Positions 1-12,737 are shown, counted from the stretch's first letter. The stretch is 64,000 bases of DNA from Stenopsyche tienmushanensis (GCA_008973525.1 WACJ01000110.1:930001-994000), one strand, 5' to 3'. Made by a program: numbers and translations. The notes: generated by a model from the sequence alone, not told the origin.

Positions 1-974
1 TTGTGGTTCACAGGACGATTTTATTAAGGCTTGATTCAATAAATGCGTACAAATTGGCCCAAAATTTACAATATTTGATCTTGATTGAATCGGGCAAGTT
101 TGGCGAGATAATAATTCAGACGGGCTGTTCCACATCTGCATATTCATGAGTATTATTTACATATTTTTCTTTAAACAACCGAAAGCCTCTTTAATTTAAT
201 AAATTCAAAAATTACCGGAATATAATATCGCTCCTCCGCCTATCTTATTTTTTGCGCTGGATCAAAATTAAAAATACATGATAAATTGGGACCGCAAAAT
301 GGTCCGGCTTTTATCCGAAAAGCCTTTGTCGGGCATTCGGAATACTTTCGCAAGAATCACTTCAGCGTCGAATAATGAGCGATTCTCGAGGATTATCTCG
401 GAAGGATTATGACATGGCTTTGACGATTATGCCTACTCAGATCGGACATATTTAGTGTATAATTTAATTTATTGTCAGGCATGAAAAGCTGGTCTCGGAT
501 TATCGTTTTCAATGGAGAAACCTTTCAGAGAGTACGGGGAATGATTAAGGTCGGAAGGAGATCCCGGTGGCCATTACGAACTCAAAGAGAATCACGCATA
601 GGACTCGGCTCTGAAAATAAGGATACTATAGTCCTTTGCGGCTAGGTGAATTTTCCTACCTTCCGGGAAAGTGCTGAGCTCAAACATTACATAGCATTTT
701 AATAATTCAACAACGGAGGCTGAGATCCTCCCACAATAGGTCGTGTATCTATTGTTTGCATATATTAGATGGCAAATTAATAGAAATAGAGTTTACATAT
801 TTGATATTACTTCCTCCCTATTGTTATTCATATATTGAACATTAATACTAATCAAATTATTTTATTTGTTCCAGGTACGTACACAAGCCATCTTCCGTCT
901 ATTGTTCAAAATCAAAGGTATATGTAAATGATCTTCTTCTATATAGAATATGTTTTATAGACTAAAATAAGATA
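1..974. other. Unannotated unique DNA
   Basis: No repeat family of this window and no sizeable open frame is seen. Bases 300-720 are somewhat richer in G+C than the surroundings. A pyrimidine tract ending in CAG precedes GTACGT at 875 and a second GT follows at about 917. This could be a tiny exon or chance. Confidence 0.3.
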
Positions 975-1285
975 TGTAGCGTGGGCGATTTACCATACCC
1001 ATGCAATAGCGCTGTTCGTCAGATTTAATTCGCTAGATTAACAGCGACATCTTCCGTCTCTTTTTAGGTGCAATGTGCTATTGGGACATTGCACCTGCAA
1101 TATCGACCTATCGCTTCTTGCGCGTGTACCGTTGCCGGTTGGGTGGTGACGTGCAGGAGGCAGGAGTCGGGAAAAGTCGTCGGTTAACCTTGGCTGCGGG
1201 AGGATGTCCTTCCCGCAGCCAGATCTCTCTCTCTTTCTCTCGTGTGAAAAAAGATAATAGCTTAGGCCACTCGCTGCTTTAAATT
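975..1285 (+). repeat. Family B LTR-like repeat, copy 1
   Basis: Begins TGTAGCGTGGGCG, the same start as the copy at 27275, and shares blocks with five other copies: AACAGCGACATCTTCCGTC, GTGCAATGTG with its inverse CACATTGCAC, GCGCGTG.ACCGTTGCCGG and the AGCCAGATCTCT tract. The inverted GTGCAATG pair could form a hairpin. This copy has lost about 35 bp that the 28.7-kb copy keeps between those arms. The length, TG start, G+C-rich block and absence of coding suggest a solo LTR, but no clear CA end or target duplication was found. A 69-codon open frame inside is not thought to be a gene. Confidence 0.5.
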
Positions 1286-1385
1286 TTTTATACAGTGTAG
1301 GATCGTCAATATCTTTTTATTTTTCTTTTTTTCAAAACAATTTCAATATTAAGTTTTTTAGTTTTCTATGCTTATATTTTGCTTA

Positions 1386-1752
1386 ATGAGTGCGGATATT
1401 AATGCATCGAAGACAAATACGAGTGTTTTTCGTCTCATCATACACTTGTACATTGATGACAAGATCGTGTTGTAAAGGTATCCCTACACATCTAAATATC
1501 CTCAAATATTATTTGTATTTTTAAGAAATCATGCATGATGTCTAATTCAATAAATCAATTATATACTTAAACTTAGCGTGGTACCATAAGTGATTCTATT
1601 TAAAGCGTTATTATGGGGCCCAACCATATCAACAGTGTTAGGGTGCATTTATTGATATACACGCTTGATTCATGCTGCGCAGTTTTGAGAGAAAAGTGGA
1701 TTTATGCGGACGATAAGTGATGATAATATGAACTTTCTAATCAAAGGGTTAA
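1386..1752 (+). mobile_element. AC element (piggyBac-MITE-like), 5' truncated
   Basis: Non-coding repeat with at least 14 copies or fragments here. The intact left end is TTAACCCGTTGATGAGTAAT followed by a CGCATATATGCG palindrome; the right end is CACTAATCAAAGGGTTAA. This copy starts at the TGAGTGCGGA block, keeps the internal CGTCTCATCATACAC and CATTTATTGATATACA blocks, and ends at TTAA (1749-1752). The left terminus is missing next to family B. TTAA flanks and CCC-starting inverted ends are typical of piggyBac-type elements. No transposase is encoded. Confidence 0.7.
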
Positions 1753-2929
1753 TAGCTGGTTGGCTCCATAAAATAACATAAAACTTACTGAAAATACGAA
1801 TAATGGCGTTCGTGTTTTCGTCACATACACGATCTCGCGTTTAAAAAATCATCTGAAAATTTACATATTTCAGGTGTAAATCCACTCGTATCATTACTCC
1901 TCTTCCAATATGCTACGTCTGCGTGTAAGTGACAAGACTAAATTCGACACGATGATGACCCAAAAAATCGCAGACGGAGTTCTCTTCGACCGTAAAATAA
2001 AATTGGGGGAACATTTTTCAATTTTTCGATAGCATGTATCCCTCAGCACAGCGTCCGTAATGACGTTATACAAGACGCAGGGAATAAGGAAAATATGTAA
2101 AATATATGGGTATTTTTTTGTGCTAGATATTGTGTCCATGTACGAATATAATACTTGTGAAATTTTCATTTGCACGAAATTTCTTAAAAATAGATCCCAA
2201 CGCCAGACGGAATCTCCTTTCTTTCTTCAATATCAATTAACGATTTCGCAATTCCTTATTATCCGAAATAAATTGCTCGACAATCCTTTCGACGCTTCGG
2301 TATTTAATTTCGCAAATGGAAACATTTGTAAGAGACGTTGACTATTAAATTAGAGAAACGGAGTAATTCAAGAATCGGCCGCTACAAAAGCACGGTAACT
2401 CCTCCGACCTTTGTCTGGAGCGCCATCTGGAAGAATGGGTAAGGAGGACCATCGGGAAGAATGCGCCGATTCCTCCTGGCGGTCTCTGGAATAAACAAAA
2501 TTTTCTATTTTGAATTGTAAATTCTCGAACAAGACACAAAAGGCTATACATAAAGCCCGCGTACGATCTACTTCGCAGTATCCAAAGAACGGCCGGCGTT
2601 TGCGGGACTAAATTAACATATCAAACATCTATTATCGACGCTTTGGACTTGATTGTATACAGTGTAATACAAAATTAGACCTCATCCGGATTATTTTTGT
2701 GAAATTAGGCTATATCGATCCTTAAATCTGATTTGTGTACTGTGCAATAACTACATGGAACTAAAGCGATGAACTAATTGTTGTCCATTTTTAGCAATGA
2801 TTTCCATTTTTCTGTATGAAATTTATATTTTGATATTACATTTATGTTAAAAATGCCAAAAATTCATCAAGCCTAAAAATTTTGGAGATATTAATTGATA
2901 TTTTCAAAATATACAAATAAATAATATAT
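1753..2929. other. Unannotated A+T-rich DNA
   Basis: No recognisable gene or repeat copy. Overlapping short open frames on both strands at 1.9-2.5 kb resemble no known protein and look fortuitous. Confidence 0.3.
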
Positions 2930-3335
2930 AAAAAAGTTATATGCTGGTAAAGTGTAAGGGATGAAAAAAAGTGTGTCCTGGTTGACACGATTTAAACCCT
3001 TTTAGTTATCTTAAATAAAAAAATTAAAAATGATTCTTATTTAGTGAAGTTGTCGCAATAGTTCTTACCTCAAAGAAATAAAAATAAAATATTTTCATGA
3101 AATGGCGATTGTTTAAAAAAAACATTTTCGGCCGTAATTTTTCGCATTTTTATTTATTTTTTAAATAGTTAAAAACCTATTTTATACATAAATCTGGTAG
3201 GGACGATAGAAGATTATACGGAGGAGATTCAAAATAAATTTGAAGTAAATCGGTAATTTAGACTTTGAGATATTATGTCAACTGCGCCGAAAAAAGTCGC
3301 TGAACGACGCCGTTATTTATAGCGTGCGCCGTTTT
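2930..3335 (+). repeat. Family G dispersed A+T-rich repeat
   Basis: Shares ordered blocks with reverse-oriented DNA at 7785-8205 and with 24640-24835: GTGTAAGGG followed by an A run, TTGACACGATTT, a TTTAAATAGTT block, CTGGTAG(G/A)GAC and a final ATAT.ATGTCAAC.G.G. Copies are diverged and lack coding. Neither terminal inverted repeats nor a target duplication could be fixed, so the class is unknown. Confidence 0.5.
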
Positions 3336-3437
3336 GACTTATTCTTTTGTGTAATGTGTTAAATAAATACACGTGGGTATATTATAAGAAGCTAAGAAAT
3401 TACATAGGAAAACGTTTGGATATAAAATTTAAAAAAA

Positions 3438-3747
3438 ATAACCCGTTGATTGGTAATCGCGCATATATGCGTTAAGTGCGGAGATTAGTGATTTTTTACG
3501 ATTTATTTTATTATTTTGTCCAGTTACAAATTAAATTTCTTTTAAATCCATTCCATCAATTAAAATTCAAGAAAATAAATATTGTGTGCTATCAAAGGTA
3601 TTAGGGTTCATTTATTGATATACAAGTTTCATTCACGCTGCGCGATCCTGAAAGAAAAATGGATTTGTGTGGATGATAAAAGATGCATATATGAATAAAG
3701 CATCTATTTATAATTTAAATCATTTAAATCACTAATAAAAGGTTTAA
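3438..3747 (+). mobile_element. AC element, short internally deleted copy
   Basis: The left end reads ATAACCCGTTGATTGGTAAT followed by CGCGCATATATGCG. The middle goes directly from the GTGCGGAGATTAGTG block to the GTGCTATCAAAGGTATTAGG block, so about 200 bp of the full element is missing. The right end is CACTAATAAAAGGTTTAA. Both ends are present, so this is a complete but shortened non-autonomous copy with degenerate TTAA flanks. Confidence 0.7.
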
Positions 3748-6698
3748 ATTGGGCAGGGTTAATGGAAAACTAACATTCAAAGATCCTATGGTCGTTTTTG
3801 TCTAAGAAGGCTTTGTTGATTTAGCTATTGTAATTATTAAATCGGGATTTTTTTCATACATCCCCCTATTATATCTTCAGATATGGATAGTGTTTGGTTA
3901 TGAGCGTATTATTAATTTGACCCACGGTGTAGAATTTCATAATATCAAGCATTGTTCATAGATTTTGTTCTCAGTATTGGCGCTGTTTGTACATCACATT
4001 ATGAATGTAATCTGATTCTAATGCCCGAAAGCGTATCCAATACATCAAACCGTTTTCCAATTATTGTCAGGACTCGCTCTAGGATTGTTTGCAAGTGGTG
4101 GGATTTTGCATTCATCTCCATTCTTTATCTCCTCGCACAGATGCTAATGCCGCGGAAATGAACACGGCGAAAAGGAACAAAACCGAAGGATTCGAGGAGC
4201 GAAGAAAAATTGGAACGAATCCACATGATTCCGCTTTTGAACGCTCGGAAATAAATACTGGGGGGGTTTATGCAGCGGAAAATGATAATTCACAAAATGT
4301 CACGAAATTGGCGAGAAAGCCCCACGCAAATGTAGCGTGAGTACTTCTTTTTGAGACAGACTTTCTTACTCTCTTGTGCAAACAGCGTCACGCTCCGAGG
4401 CAAACACTTCAAGTATCAATCATTCATCTCTGCGAGAGTGTCTCATTCGTTATTCATAAATGGATAAAAATCTCAGTTGTTGACTGAATGTCGGGGATTT
4501 TGCTCTATTTTAGTTGTGAAAAATGTAAGCCCCGTAGCGGGCGAAGCAGGAATTTTATAATAGGAAGAACGCTACGGTTAGTCGGTTGGAAGGTTTTATT
4601 TTCATCTTATGGGCGATGGACCACAAGATTGTTTTAAATTTTTAATAAGCCCTCCATAATAGGACGAACCTTTTTCTCAATGTTATATTTTAGTGTATCA
4701 ACATTAGTATGATTTTTATATCACATAATATATAATAATCTATATAATAGTAAAGGAGACAGCGATATTATTTGTGCAATTTTAACTACAAAGCTGATTC
4801 TTTGTCATTTTGATAATTTAAATAAAATATACCTTTTACCAAAAAGACTAAAACTATATTACAACTTAAGCCGCGTATACTTAAGCCCTAGCCACCTTGT
4901 ATTTAAAGTAGACGACGTTTATTCAACAATAATTAATGCAAACTACTTGTAGACCAAAAAGCAGCTTTGTAGATTTTAATTTAATGCCGGTTATTCATAC
5001 TTCCAAAATTATTCCAAAGTTGTATGTGTGTAGAAAAAAATAAGATACTCCATTTGTATTTTTATATATTACTAATAAATTTGTTACAAAAAAATTAAAA
5101 CAAAATTCCGGGTTATATTTGAATCGCCTCTTATATATATTTTTTTAAATGGTCGTTATATCTTCTATTAAAATTCCGTTAACGAGTGATTGATGATGCT
5201 TGGGGACCTTTTCTTCGAGACAGTTATTGGCAGTCACTAATGGCTGCCAAGGCGTATTCGTAAAAATCGATGGCAGTCACTTGTGGATGCCGTGGCATGA
5301 TACGCGCTAAGGTTGTTTTATTAACTGATTTTAATGCTGCATACATTTTCGTATGCGTGCGACTTTAGGTCTTATTATTCGATAAATTCGATAGTTTTCC
5401 TTCTGAACAATATCCGATAAAGTTATTGCTCATTTTACGCCACTATTATTGCGTTTCCTATTGCCACGGATGCCATTGAAATGATCGATGATACGATAGA
5501 TAAACATTTTGCTTCGTATGGGTGCTTGAGATAGTGATAACAATAGAAGATTAGGACTAGTCAAATGTGGGGCAATCACGTTATTATCTACATGGATTGA
5601 ACTCATGTAATACAATGTGACATATGCGATTTGATGAGAGAGAAAGAGAGGGTGAATCGATTGTATTCTCTCCGTCTTCGTTGCGTTCACCATTTTTAGC
5701 AAACCTATTTTATTATATATGTCACAAACACAAGTTAATGTTTATTTGAATAGAAAATTTATAATTTTTAGCACATAACAAATTGACAAAGACACAGGTT
5801 GCTTAATACCCTTTTTCTTGGGTCCGCCCAAGATAAATTATTCGAGGATGATTTTTTAAATTATATATTAAGTATTTTAATATCAGATAGTATGTAATTA
5901 TAACATGGCATCCGAAAATAGTTCTTACACCCTTGCTCAGCGTATGAAGCGTAAATTTTTGATTCGAAGTATTCGGCGAAGTATGCTTTGTAGTGGAAGC
6001 CACATCGCGAGGAAATGAAGTGAAAGTATTCGGTATATACGAAATATGTTGGCGCTCAGTTTGAAGAAAGGTCGTTGATAATTAACTGCATCCCGGAGAG
6101 TGCTCTCGCTGTTCCACCCCCCTACGGTGCCTTGAATATCCACAAAGTTTCGCGAGGTTCTCGGAGTCGAGGAATTGTGGATGAGGGACAAACAAAGTCG
6201 TAAATAACGTCACTTGTGTAAATAAAGTGATATGAAAAACGGGACCATTGCTGGAGAGGAACTATAAATATCTAAGCAGATGGTGATTAGTTGCTTAGAA
6301 GCTTCCGACGCCATATCGATGTTTATGGAATGAGCCAGGGATGAGTTCCTCGGTAAAGGCGCATATTATGCCTTTGTACTAAATTCCAATTCTTTTGGCA
6401 TTTATATTACATATTGTATCATGCCTAGCGAGTTAATACATTCTGGAAATTTAGTGTCCTTTGTGTCTGAAGATTTTTTCTTAAGTTCTTGAATGCTACA
6501 ACCCCCATTATGAACAGCCAACGTGTACAATCTACGATTTTTACAACGTCGCAATATTTTCTTGTTTAGCGGCTATTTTTTGTGTTTTCCGAATTTAATA
6601 AAAAAATATGTACACTGGAGTCTATAAAGCTTGTGGACTTAACGAGGATGATTAGGATAATAATTATGACAGTAATATACAATCATAATGTAATACTA
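3748..6698. other. Unannotated, mostly unique DNA
   Basis: No gene recognised. An imperfect direct repeat lies at 5229-5297 (GGCAGTCACTAATGGCTGCC and GGCAGTCACTTGTGGATGCC). The open frames at 3952-4340, 5430-5702 and 5803-6191 have no familiar motif and overlap frames on the other strand or in another phase. Confidence 0.3.
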
Positions 6699-6755
6699 CA
6701 ATCAAACCCTTCTATAGCATCAAGATAGGGACCGCACTATAGAATGTTAGGCACC
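6699..6755 (+). mobile_element. Fragment of a CAGTCAACCC-type TA element
   Basis: CAATCAAACCCTTCTATAGC and the following AGATAGGGACCGCACTATA match the ends of the MITEs at 10599, 12551 and 32415. The match stops at about 6755 where family D begins, so D probably inserted into or replaced this element. Only one end survives. Confidence 0.5.
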
Positions 6756-6759
6756 GGCA

Positions 6760-7380
6760 GGCAAAATTTAGGTACTTAAGAATCTCGGGATTAGAAAAAC
6801 TTATCCCGAAAATTTCGGGATTGAAATTTTTATCTAACAGAAATCGTATACTAATCGCTACTAAATCGAGACATTCCCAACGAAATCTGGACACCTAGGG
6901 GCAGTAACTGTCTAATTTATGTATAAATATATAGTGTACATGTAGGTTTTTCAAATTGTTATAGTAACATTTCCCTACCGATGATGTATTTACTACACCT
7001 CAACTCTAATAATTAGAATATCGATATGAAATATAATAGATACGGGGTTCAAAATTTTTATATTCCTCCGTAATATAATTGCGAAACACATAAAAGTATA
7101 TAAGTATTCATATGCAGCGACGGAAATAAATAATTTGTCAGGAAATCGGAAATCTTTTTTTACATAAATAAAATTCTTTGGCCTTCAAGTGATTTTTTAT
7201 ATTGAACAAATGGACTTGTTGGTAATTTTTGATCAAATTTATCAATGTAATTTATTAAAATATTGAAAATCCCAATCCCGGTCACGGGACTGGTCCCGGG
7301 ATTGTCTAATGGAATCCCAAGATCCCGGGATCGAAATTTTATTCCATTTCGATTGGATTCCCAAATTGTGATGAATATCC
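6760..7380 (+). repeat. Family D repeat with CCCGGGAT palindromes
   Basis: Long non-coding repeat also present at 17225-17690 (reverse), 20325-21100 and 22555-22815. Diagnostic blocks are AATTTCGGGATTGAAATTTT, CTACTAAATCGAGACATT, a conserved ATGTATTTACTACACCTC block, a GAATATCGATATGAAATATA-type block and GCAGCGACGGAAATAAAT. The distal part at 7260-7350 repeats the CCCGGGATTGTCTAATG.AATC motif seen at 21040-21090. Class unknown; the small open frames inside are fortuitous. Confidence 0.6.
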
Positions 7381-7784
7381 CTGCAATGTTATTTGTAAGC
7401 GCCGTACCAGTGATTCGCCAAAATATGTTTAGCGTGACAAAATACACTATAAAAAAAGACCGCGCCAACGCTATAGGAAAAAAAAACTCTATCGAAATAA
7501 ACATTATAGAAGCTTCAATTAATATTTTATTACATCAAATTATATCGGATTTTTCACTTAGGTACAGCTTTCTCAATTGGCATTAAATGGGTTAAGCAAT
7601 CATAGAGCATATAAATATTTCTTAAAACGAATTTAAACGGATATTCATGTCTAGAATTTAAAAAAAAATCGATTTTTTTTGCATATTTTTAAAGTATAGA
7701 CTTTTAAAAATATATTCTCCAAAGGCATTTCCAAAATTTCAATTATTTACGAAATTATAGTTATTTTAGTGAAGCGGCAATTAA

Positions 7785-8205
7785 GTCGGCCCTACCAGAA
7801 TGAAATCTTAAAATGCCTTTTTCTCGAAAATACGTTTTTCAACACGGTTGACATGATTTTTCAAGTTCTAATCAACCGATTTATTTTAAATTTGTTATAC
7901 ACTTTTTTTATATAATCCTTTATTGTTCCTACCAGATTTATGGCAAAAATATATTTTTAACTATTTAAAAAAAAATTAAAATTGAAAACATAAGGTCAAA
8001 AAATAATTTTATTTTAAACAGTTGCCATTTTGTAAAAATAAAATTTTCTTCTTTTATTGAGCTAGAGACCATAGCGACATATTTACTTATTAAGATTTAT
8101 TTTGCTTTTTTTAATTTTAGATGTTTAAAAGGGTTGAAATCGTGTCAACCGAGACACAACTTTTTTTTACCCCTTACACTTCAACGGCCTATACTTTTTT
8201 TTGGT
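7785..8205 (-). repeat. Family G dispersed repeat, reverse copy
   Basis: Reverse complement of the block order at 2930-3335, including CGGTTGACATGATTTTTCAA, CCTACCAGATTTATGGC, GAAATCGTGTCAACC and CCCCTTACACTT. Strong divergence suggests an old copy. Confidence 0.5.
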
Positions 8206-9758
8206 CGTTCATACGGACACACAAACGATAAACAACAATTGTGACCTAAATATGATTTTTTAACTTGAATTACTACTAATAATTCAAGTTCAAATTCAAA
8301 TTCAATTCAATAATATAATTACTATGCCATAAATTTCCATTATGGCTTTCATATGACAAATTCAATTTATTCGTTGCTTATGATAAATTGTCATCGAAAG
8401 TGTTTGATTTCAGCATTGTCTTTCAATAGTCCCCCCGTGGGCCATTGATATGATCGTGTCAAAATGAATGCATTTTTTACATGAACAATATTTTATTTTA
8501 CTGTGGAAATTTTTCGAGGGGAATACAAATGAGATTAGATCAAATTGGATCTTTTGATATTAGAGTTATGCTGTCTCATGTGCGGAATCATGGAATTCCA
8601 TCAAATCTCGTCGGATATGGAAATTTTCCTCTTTTTAAATTTAAATCTGTGGATAAAATGCGTCCATTTACATTCGTCTTTATAGTGCAATGAAGACGCA
8701 ATATGCATCAGGGCGCATGAATATTCCTCCAGTGGCTCCAGAGTCTTATTGCAGCATCCAGAAATAAACCGCATGTATCTTAGTCGCTTTTTAAAACGCC
8801 ATTTGTGTTCAGCTGTTATTTGGCTTTGTGGTGCAGTGGAATAAATTAAAGCTATGTTATCGAAAAATGAGAAAAAGAACTTCAACATATTGGCGTTGAG
8901 GATGTAAATTTTACCATAACATACATTTATAACAGAAAATTGACATATTTTTATCATATGAATATGTATAGATTGGCAAGAATTTTGATTGCAGATTTGA
9001 CTCAGAGTATTAATTCAAGGGGTGTCAACCGATTTTGCTAAGATTGGACACGCTGGAACAAGGGCGTAGGCTAAATTATGCAGATTCGCTACCATGTCTT
9101 CGTCATGCAGGGTGGTCGTTTTGATGGTTACAATGTTTGCTAGGCGAATGGGTCTTGTTCGGGATACTTCCAGGCGATATCCTGGCCATTACACGCCTCT
9201 GGCATCACCTGTGTAATTACACGCCTCGTTGGCAGCTTATATCCACCAGGTCGTATCATCGGCCCACGTCGCGGTACAAAGTGCCAAATACTATTGGTGA
9301 TGCTCGACAGGACAAAGTATTTTATTTAATATCCTTCTTCGAACAATGATCAACATTACCATTATCAATATTAGTTTCACATTCAAAGAAAATACTTTTA
9401 AAAAGATATGCTGTGAAAATTGTCAAAAAACGTTATGCGGGCCGTCATTGCTGAGTCTCGTGTATCGTTCTTATAATTTACTTTTTAGGATGCCATAACA
9501 ATTTTCAGATGTAGATCATCTTTATTTTATCTCATCGTCTTATGCGATTAAACTAAAATGCATTTTATTAAATATAAACAAACAATGATATATGTTCAAC
9601 AACAATGATTTTTGAGCGTTCCCTCGGGATTCACCGACAGATATACCCACACAAATATATAATACATTTCAATAAATGCATATACACTCTTTCACATTGA
9701 TATTTATATTGTAGACTTACCCCCGATTAGTGATAATTTTATATTGGGACAACATAGA
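8206..9758. other. Unannotated DNA with a small A/T simple repeat
   Basis: A short array of AATTCA-like units lies at 8275-8312. No gene is recognised. The section 9000-9330 is richer in G+C and contains CATTACACGCCTCTGGCATC with a nearby partial echo. It could be an unrecognised old repeat. Confidence 0.3.
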
Positions 9759-10006
9759 TATATGAGGGTCATCTTAAAAGTAAGGTTACTAAGGCTCCTG
9801 AGGCGCAGGATTTTTTTTGTTTCGAAGTTGGTCCACCTGGCATATATGGGGATCTTAACGGTCAGTTTGTTTGTTGCCACGTGTTTGTCGGCCATTTTGT
9901 TCAGTCATAGTAAATTCTTCCGATGGATAGGTCGTCACGCGCTCCTGCGAAATGTTTCCATCTCCTCATAAATGTTGTAACCTTACTTTCTGGATGACCT
10001 TCGTAT
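9759..10006 (+). mobile_element. Family F: 248-bp mariner-type MITE with both ends
   Basis: The left end TATATGAGGGTCATC..AAGTAAGGTTAC is mirrored by GTAACCTTACTT.C.GGATGACC..CGTATA on the right: about 30-bp inverted repeats differing at only a few positions, with TA at both edges. The interior is G+C-richer, contains GTTGCCACGTGTTTGTCGGC and shares sequence with 58580-58812 and 21150-21245. TA duplication and GAGGGTCATC-type ends point to a Tc1/mariner parent; no transposase is left. The two short open frames covering it on opposite strands are not genes. Confidence 0.75.
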
Positions 10007-10059
10007 ATTACATATTTAAAAATTACGTGAATTAATTGATTTATGAATTTATTTGAAGC

Positions 10060-10598
10060 TTTAATATAAGATCAGCCAGATTCTGGACTCTGGTTACGAA
10101 TAGAAATATACTTAAACTTTTTTGTGCGGTAGATTCGTTCTGCGGAAAATCGCAGAAGAAAAGCTTTGACTTGCATAGAAAAAGTAAAGATGCGTTGCAT
10201 GGTTTTTAAAAAACGCATAACTTTGAAACAGCTATATAAAATATACTCAAAATCGCACAAAAAAAGTTTTCGATATCACTCTCTTCTTCGGAAGAAAGCG
10301 TATAGCCAGTGTCAATGTCATCATTGTTCTGTGTAGATTTTCTCTTTTCGACAGTATACTTCATAATTAGTAAAGATGTCACTATAGTCCCTAATTAAAA
10401 AAAAAATCACAAAATGGCGACTGTTAAAAAAAAATTCAGTCAAGTCATTTTTTAGCCTTGATGATTGGCTTAGTGTTAATGATTTATTTCCTATTTTATC
10501 CAAAATATCTCGATACGTACTCTTTATAAAATTAAAAAAAAAATTGCTTTAAAAAAACCGCATAACTTCGAAATCGCACAAAAAGAGTTTCAAGTATA
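10060..10598. repeat. Family E (GCGATTTT / CCGCATAACTT) repeat
   Basis: Contains repeated AAAAACGCATAACTTTGAAA and AAATCGCACAAAAA blocks, also at 12300-12545 and 58105-58560. The second block (10535-10598) directly abuts the MITE at 10599, and the same adjacency occurs at 12.5 kb. E is probably internal or subterminal sequence of the larger element from which the CAGTCAACCC MITEs derive. Confidence 0.45.
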
Positions 10599-10778
10599 CA
10601 GCCAATCCTTCTATAGCGTCGAGATAAAAACCACGCTATATAAAATTTGAACGTGTTTAGTTTGTTAACAAGTGCAAGTGACTAACACGCGTGAGGGGTC
10701 ATTCAACGTACGTATTTTAACCCGTTTTCTGCGTAAAAGACGCCGCAAATGAAGTAAAGGCTATAGGAGGGTTGACTG
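10599..10778 (+). mobile_element. 180-bp TA-flanked MITE, pogo/Tigger-like ends
   Basis: Starts CAGCCAATCCTTCTATAGC and ends GCTATAGGAGGGTTGACTG (with one gap in the left comparison), so the inverted ends match at about 16 of 19 positions. TA lies immediately outside each end. The interior includes GTTAACAAGTGCAAGTGACT and GACGCCGCAAATGAA, found in reverse orientation at 12551-12737. CAG-starting ends with TA duplication fit pogo/Tigger-type elements; no transposase is present. Confidence 0.7.
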
Positions 10779-12299
10779 TACCAGAGCGATAATTGTAATC
10801 GGACAGAGCCACCAATAAATGAATCTTTTATAGATCCTATTCAAATAGTTTTTTTTCTTTAATTTATGAATAACGGAAAATAATGGGAATCCATCACATA
10901 AAAAAAAATCCATGGCAATATCACCTACATCTAATAACTGTTGAGGCATCGATTTTTCCAAAGTTATTCTGACGGATTTTATGTCGAGTTCGTGAATAGA
11001 TTTTAACCGTTTGAATGCTACTCCATACCTTCGCGGTAAATACACTATTTTTAAATATAGTTCAGCGTCTATGTATCGCCATGCCGCACTTTTGACGCAA
11101 ATATCTTACAAAGATGCAATAGCAGCGATAAATCAGATTTTTTTATTGGTCAAAAATTAGCAGGATCTCAAATTCCACATATACGTTGCATTATTATTTC
11201 ATTGAAGATTTTGTAGTGATTTATAAAAAAGCAATTTTCCAATACATTTCACTTCATTATGACCAGTCATGCATTTATAGACAAGTTTTGGAGTAATATT
11301 GGGGGATTGCTCTGGATAAGAATGAACAAAAAAAAACACATTTACTCCCCACGTAAATGACAGTCATTCCCCTCGGAACAGTATCAAAATGTCCATTATT
11401 AATACTGCACTAATATAGAGGGTGCGAATAAAGTGCGGGCTTATAAATTAAAAGAAACTGGCCAATTTGGAGAGGTGAAATCTGGGTAGACTGCGATAAT
11501 TACCGTTAATGAACACAGTTTTCTCAAGTAATAACTCAGGACCCCTACGAGGGAATACTTTGGCTCCTTGAAAGGAAATTTTCTACGCATTATACTTGCG
11601 TAATGTTTCCTCGGGCAAGAAAATATTTGCGAGTGTGTAACAATGGCCGTGGCCCTTTGCGGTCGAGGGCTGAAGTATCTTTAACCGGATTGCAAAAGTT
11701 TTGGCTTCTTCCTAAGCTGCTGTCTCTCCAAGATGGCATACATAAAGAAAGTTAACTCTAATGTGAATGTCTTCCTGCTGTTTGCGTGCCCTACATTTCA
11801 ATTTTGTCGACAGTGCTAATTTAAGGACATAAATCTTGATTGCGAGTCACTTTGACTCATTTGCATGCGAATATGGATTTGCGAATCGTTTATGTACATT
11901 AAAAAGTCCCGGAAGACGTTGTATCAAATCCATACAATACAATCATCGCCCTTAAAAACCATCCCCTAATCGATAAACGATGAAGATGCTAAAATTACAC
12001 GTGTTCTTCCATCATAATATATGCCAGCCGCCATATTTTAATTATCAATTTAGCAAATTTGTTGCGAAGATTATAACATCATTCTCCGATGGTGTTGTAA
12101 ATAATTAGCGGAATAATTTGATACAAGAAGCAGCGCAAAGATATTAATTAATCTTAATGAGAAGCACAATGTTACGCGATAAGGTTCTATTGCAATATAT
12201 AAATATGATTTTGAGTTATTCGCGATACTGGAATTTTGAGATTTAAGGACAATCATATATAGGATCAAATGTTACCAAATTCATTCATCAAAAAAAATC
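10779..12299. other. Unannotated unique DNA
   Basis: No repeat copy is recognised. The stretch 11510-11760 is unusually balanced in composition and contains CCAAGATGGC. It could be conserved non-coding DNA. The 94-codon frame at 10761-11045 overlaps the MITE end and has no familiar motif. Confidence 0.3.
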
Positions 12300-12545
12300 T
12301 AAAATTAACACTAGTGCAATAATTCTGTGATAAATATGTGTTGTGTTTTTATTTATTTTAATTTTGTATAAACTTTTTTTATGCGATTTTTGATACATTC
12401 TATCACATTGATTTGAAGTTATGCGGTTTTTAAAAATAATGGAACCCATCCCTTAGTTTTTTTTATGTAGTTCAAGTCTTTTTTATGCGATTTTGTTATA
12501 TGCCACTCCTCGTGGAACGTATCTATCGCATAAAAACAAACCTTA
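12300..12545. repeat. Family E repeat
   Basis: Carries TTATGCGATTTTTGATACAT, ATTTGAAGTTATGCGGTTTT, a TAATGGAACCCATCCCT block and TTTTTATGCGATTTTG, which occur in inverse order at 58130-58300. It ends within a few bases of the MITE at 12551. Confidence 0.5.
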
Positions 12546-12550
12546 GTGCA

Positions 12551-12737
12551 CAATCAACCCTCCTATAGAGTCCAATTCGTTTGCGGCGTATTTTACGTAA
12601 ACAACGGGTAAAATACGTAAGGTAAATTCCACCTCGCCCGTGTTAATCATTTGCACTTTTTAAACACATAAGACATTTGAATGGTTGCCTAACTTTCTAT
12701 AGCGTGGTCCCTATATCGACGCTATAAAAGGGTTAAC
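12551..12737 (-). mobile_element. CAGTCAACCC-type MITE, about 187 bp
   Basis: Left end CAATCAACCCTCCTATAGAG; right end GACGCTATAAAAGGGTTAAC, an inverted match. The internal GTTTGCGGCGTATTTTACGT and GTGTTAATCATTTGCACTTT blocks correspond in reverse to the 10599 element. Flanking TA is not clearly preserved. Confidence 0.6.

Noticed and set aside
1060..1075. Splice-acceptor-like TTTTTAG/GTGCAA
   Set aside because: It belongs to family B and recurs in its other copies, so it is not evidence for a host exon.
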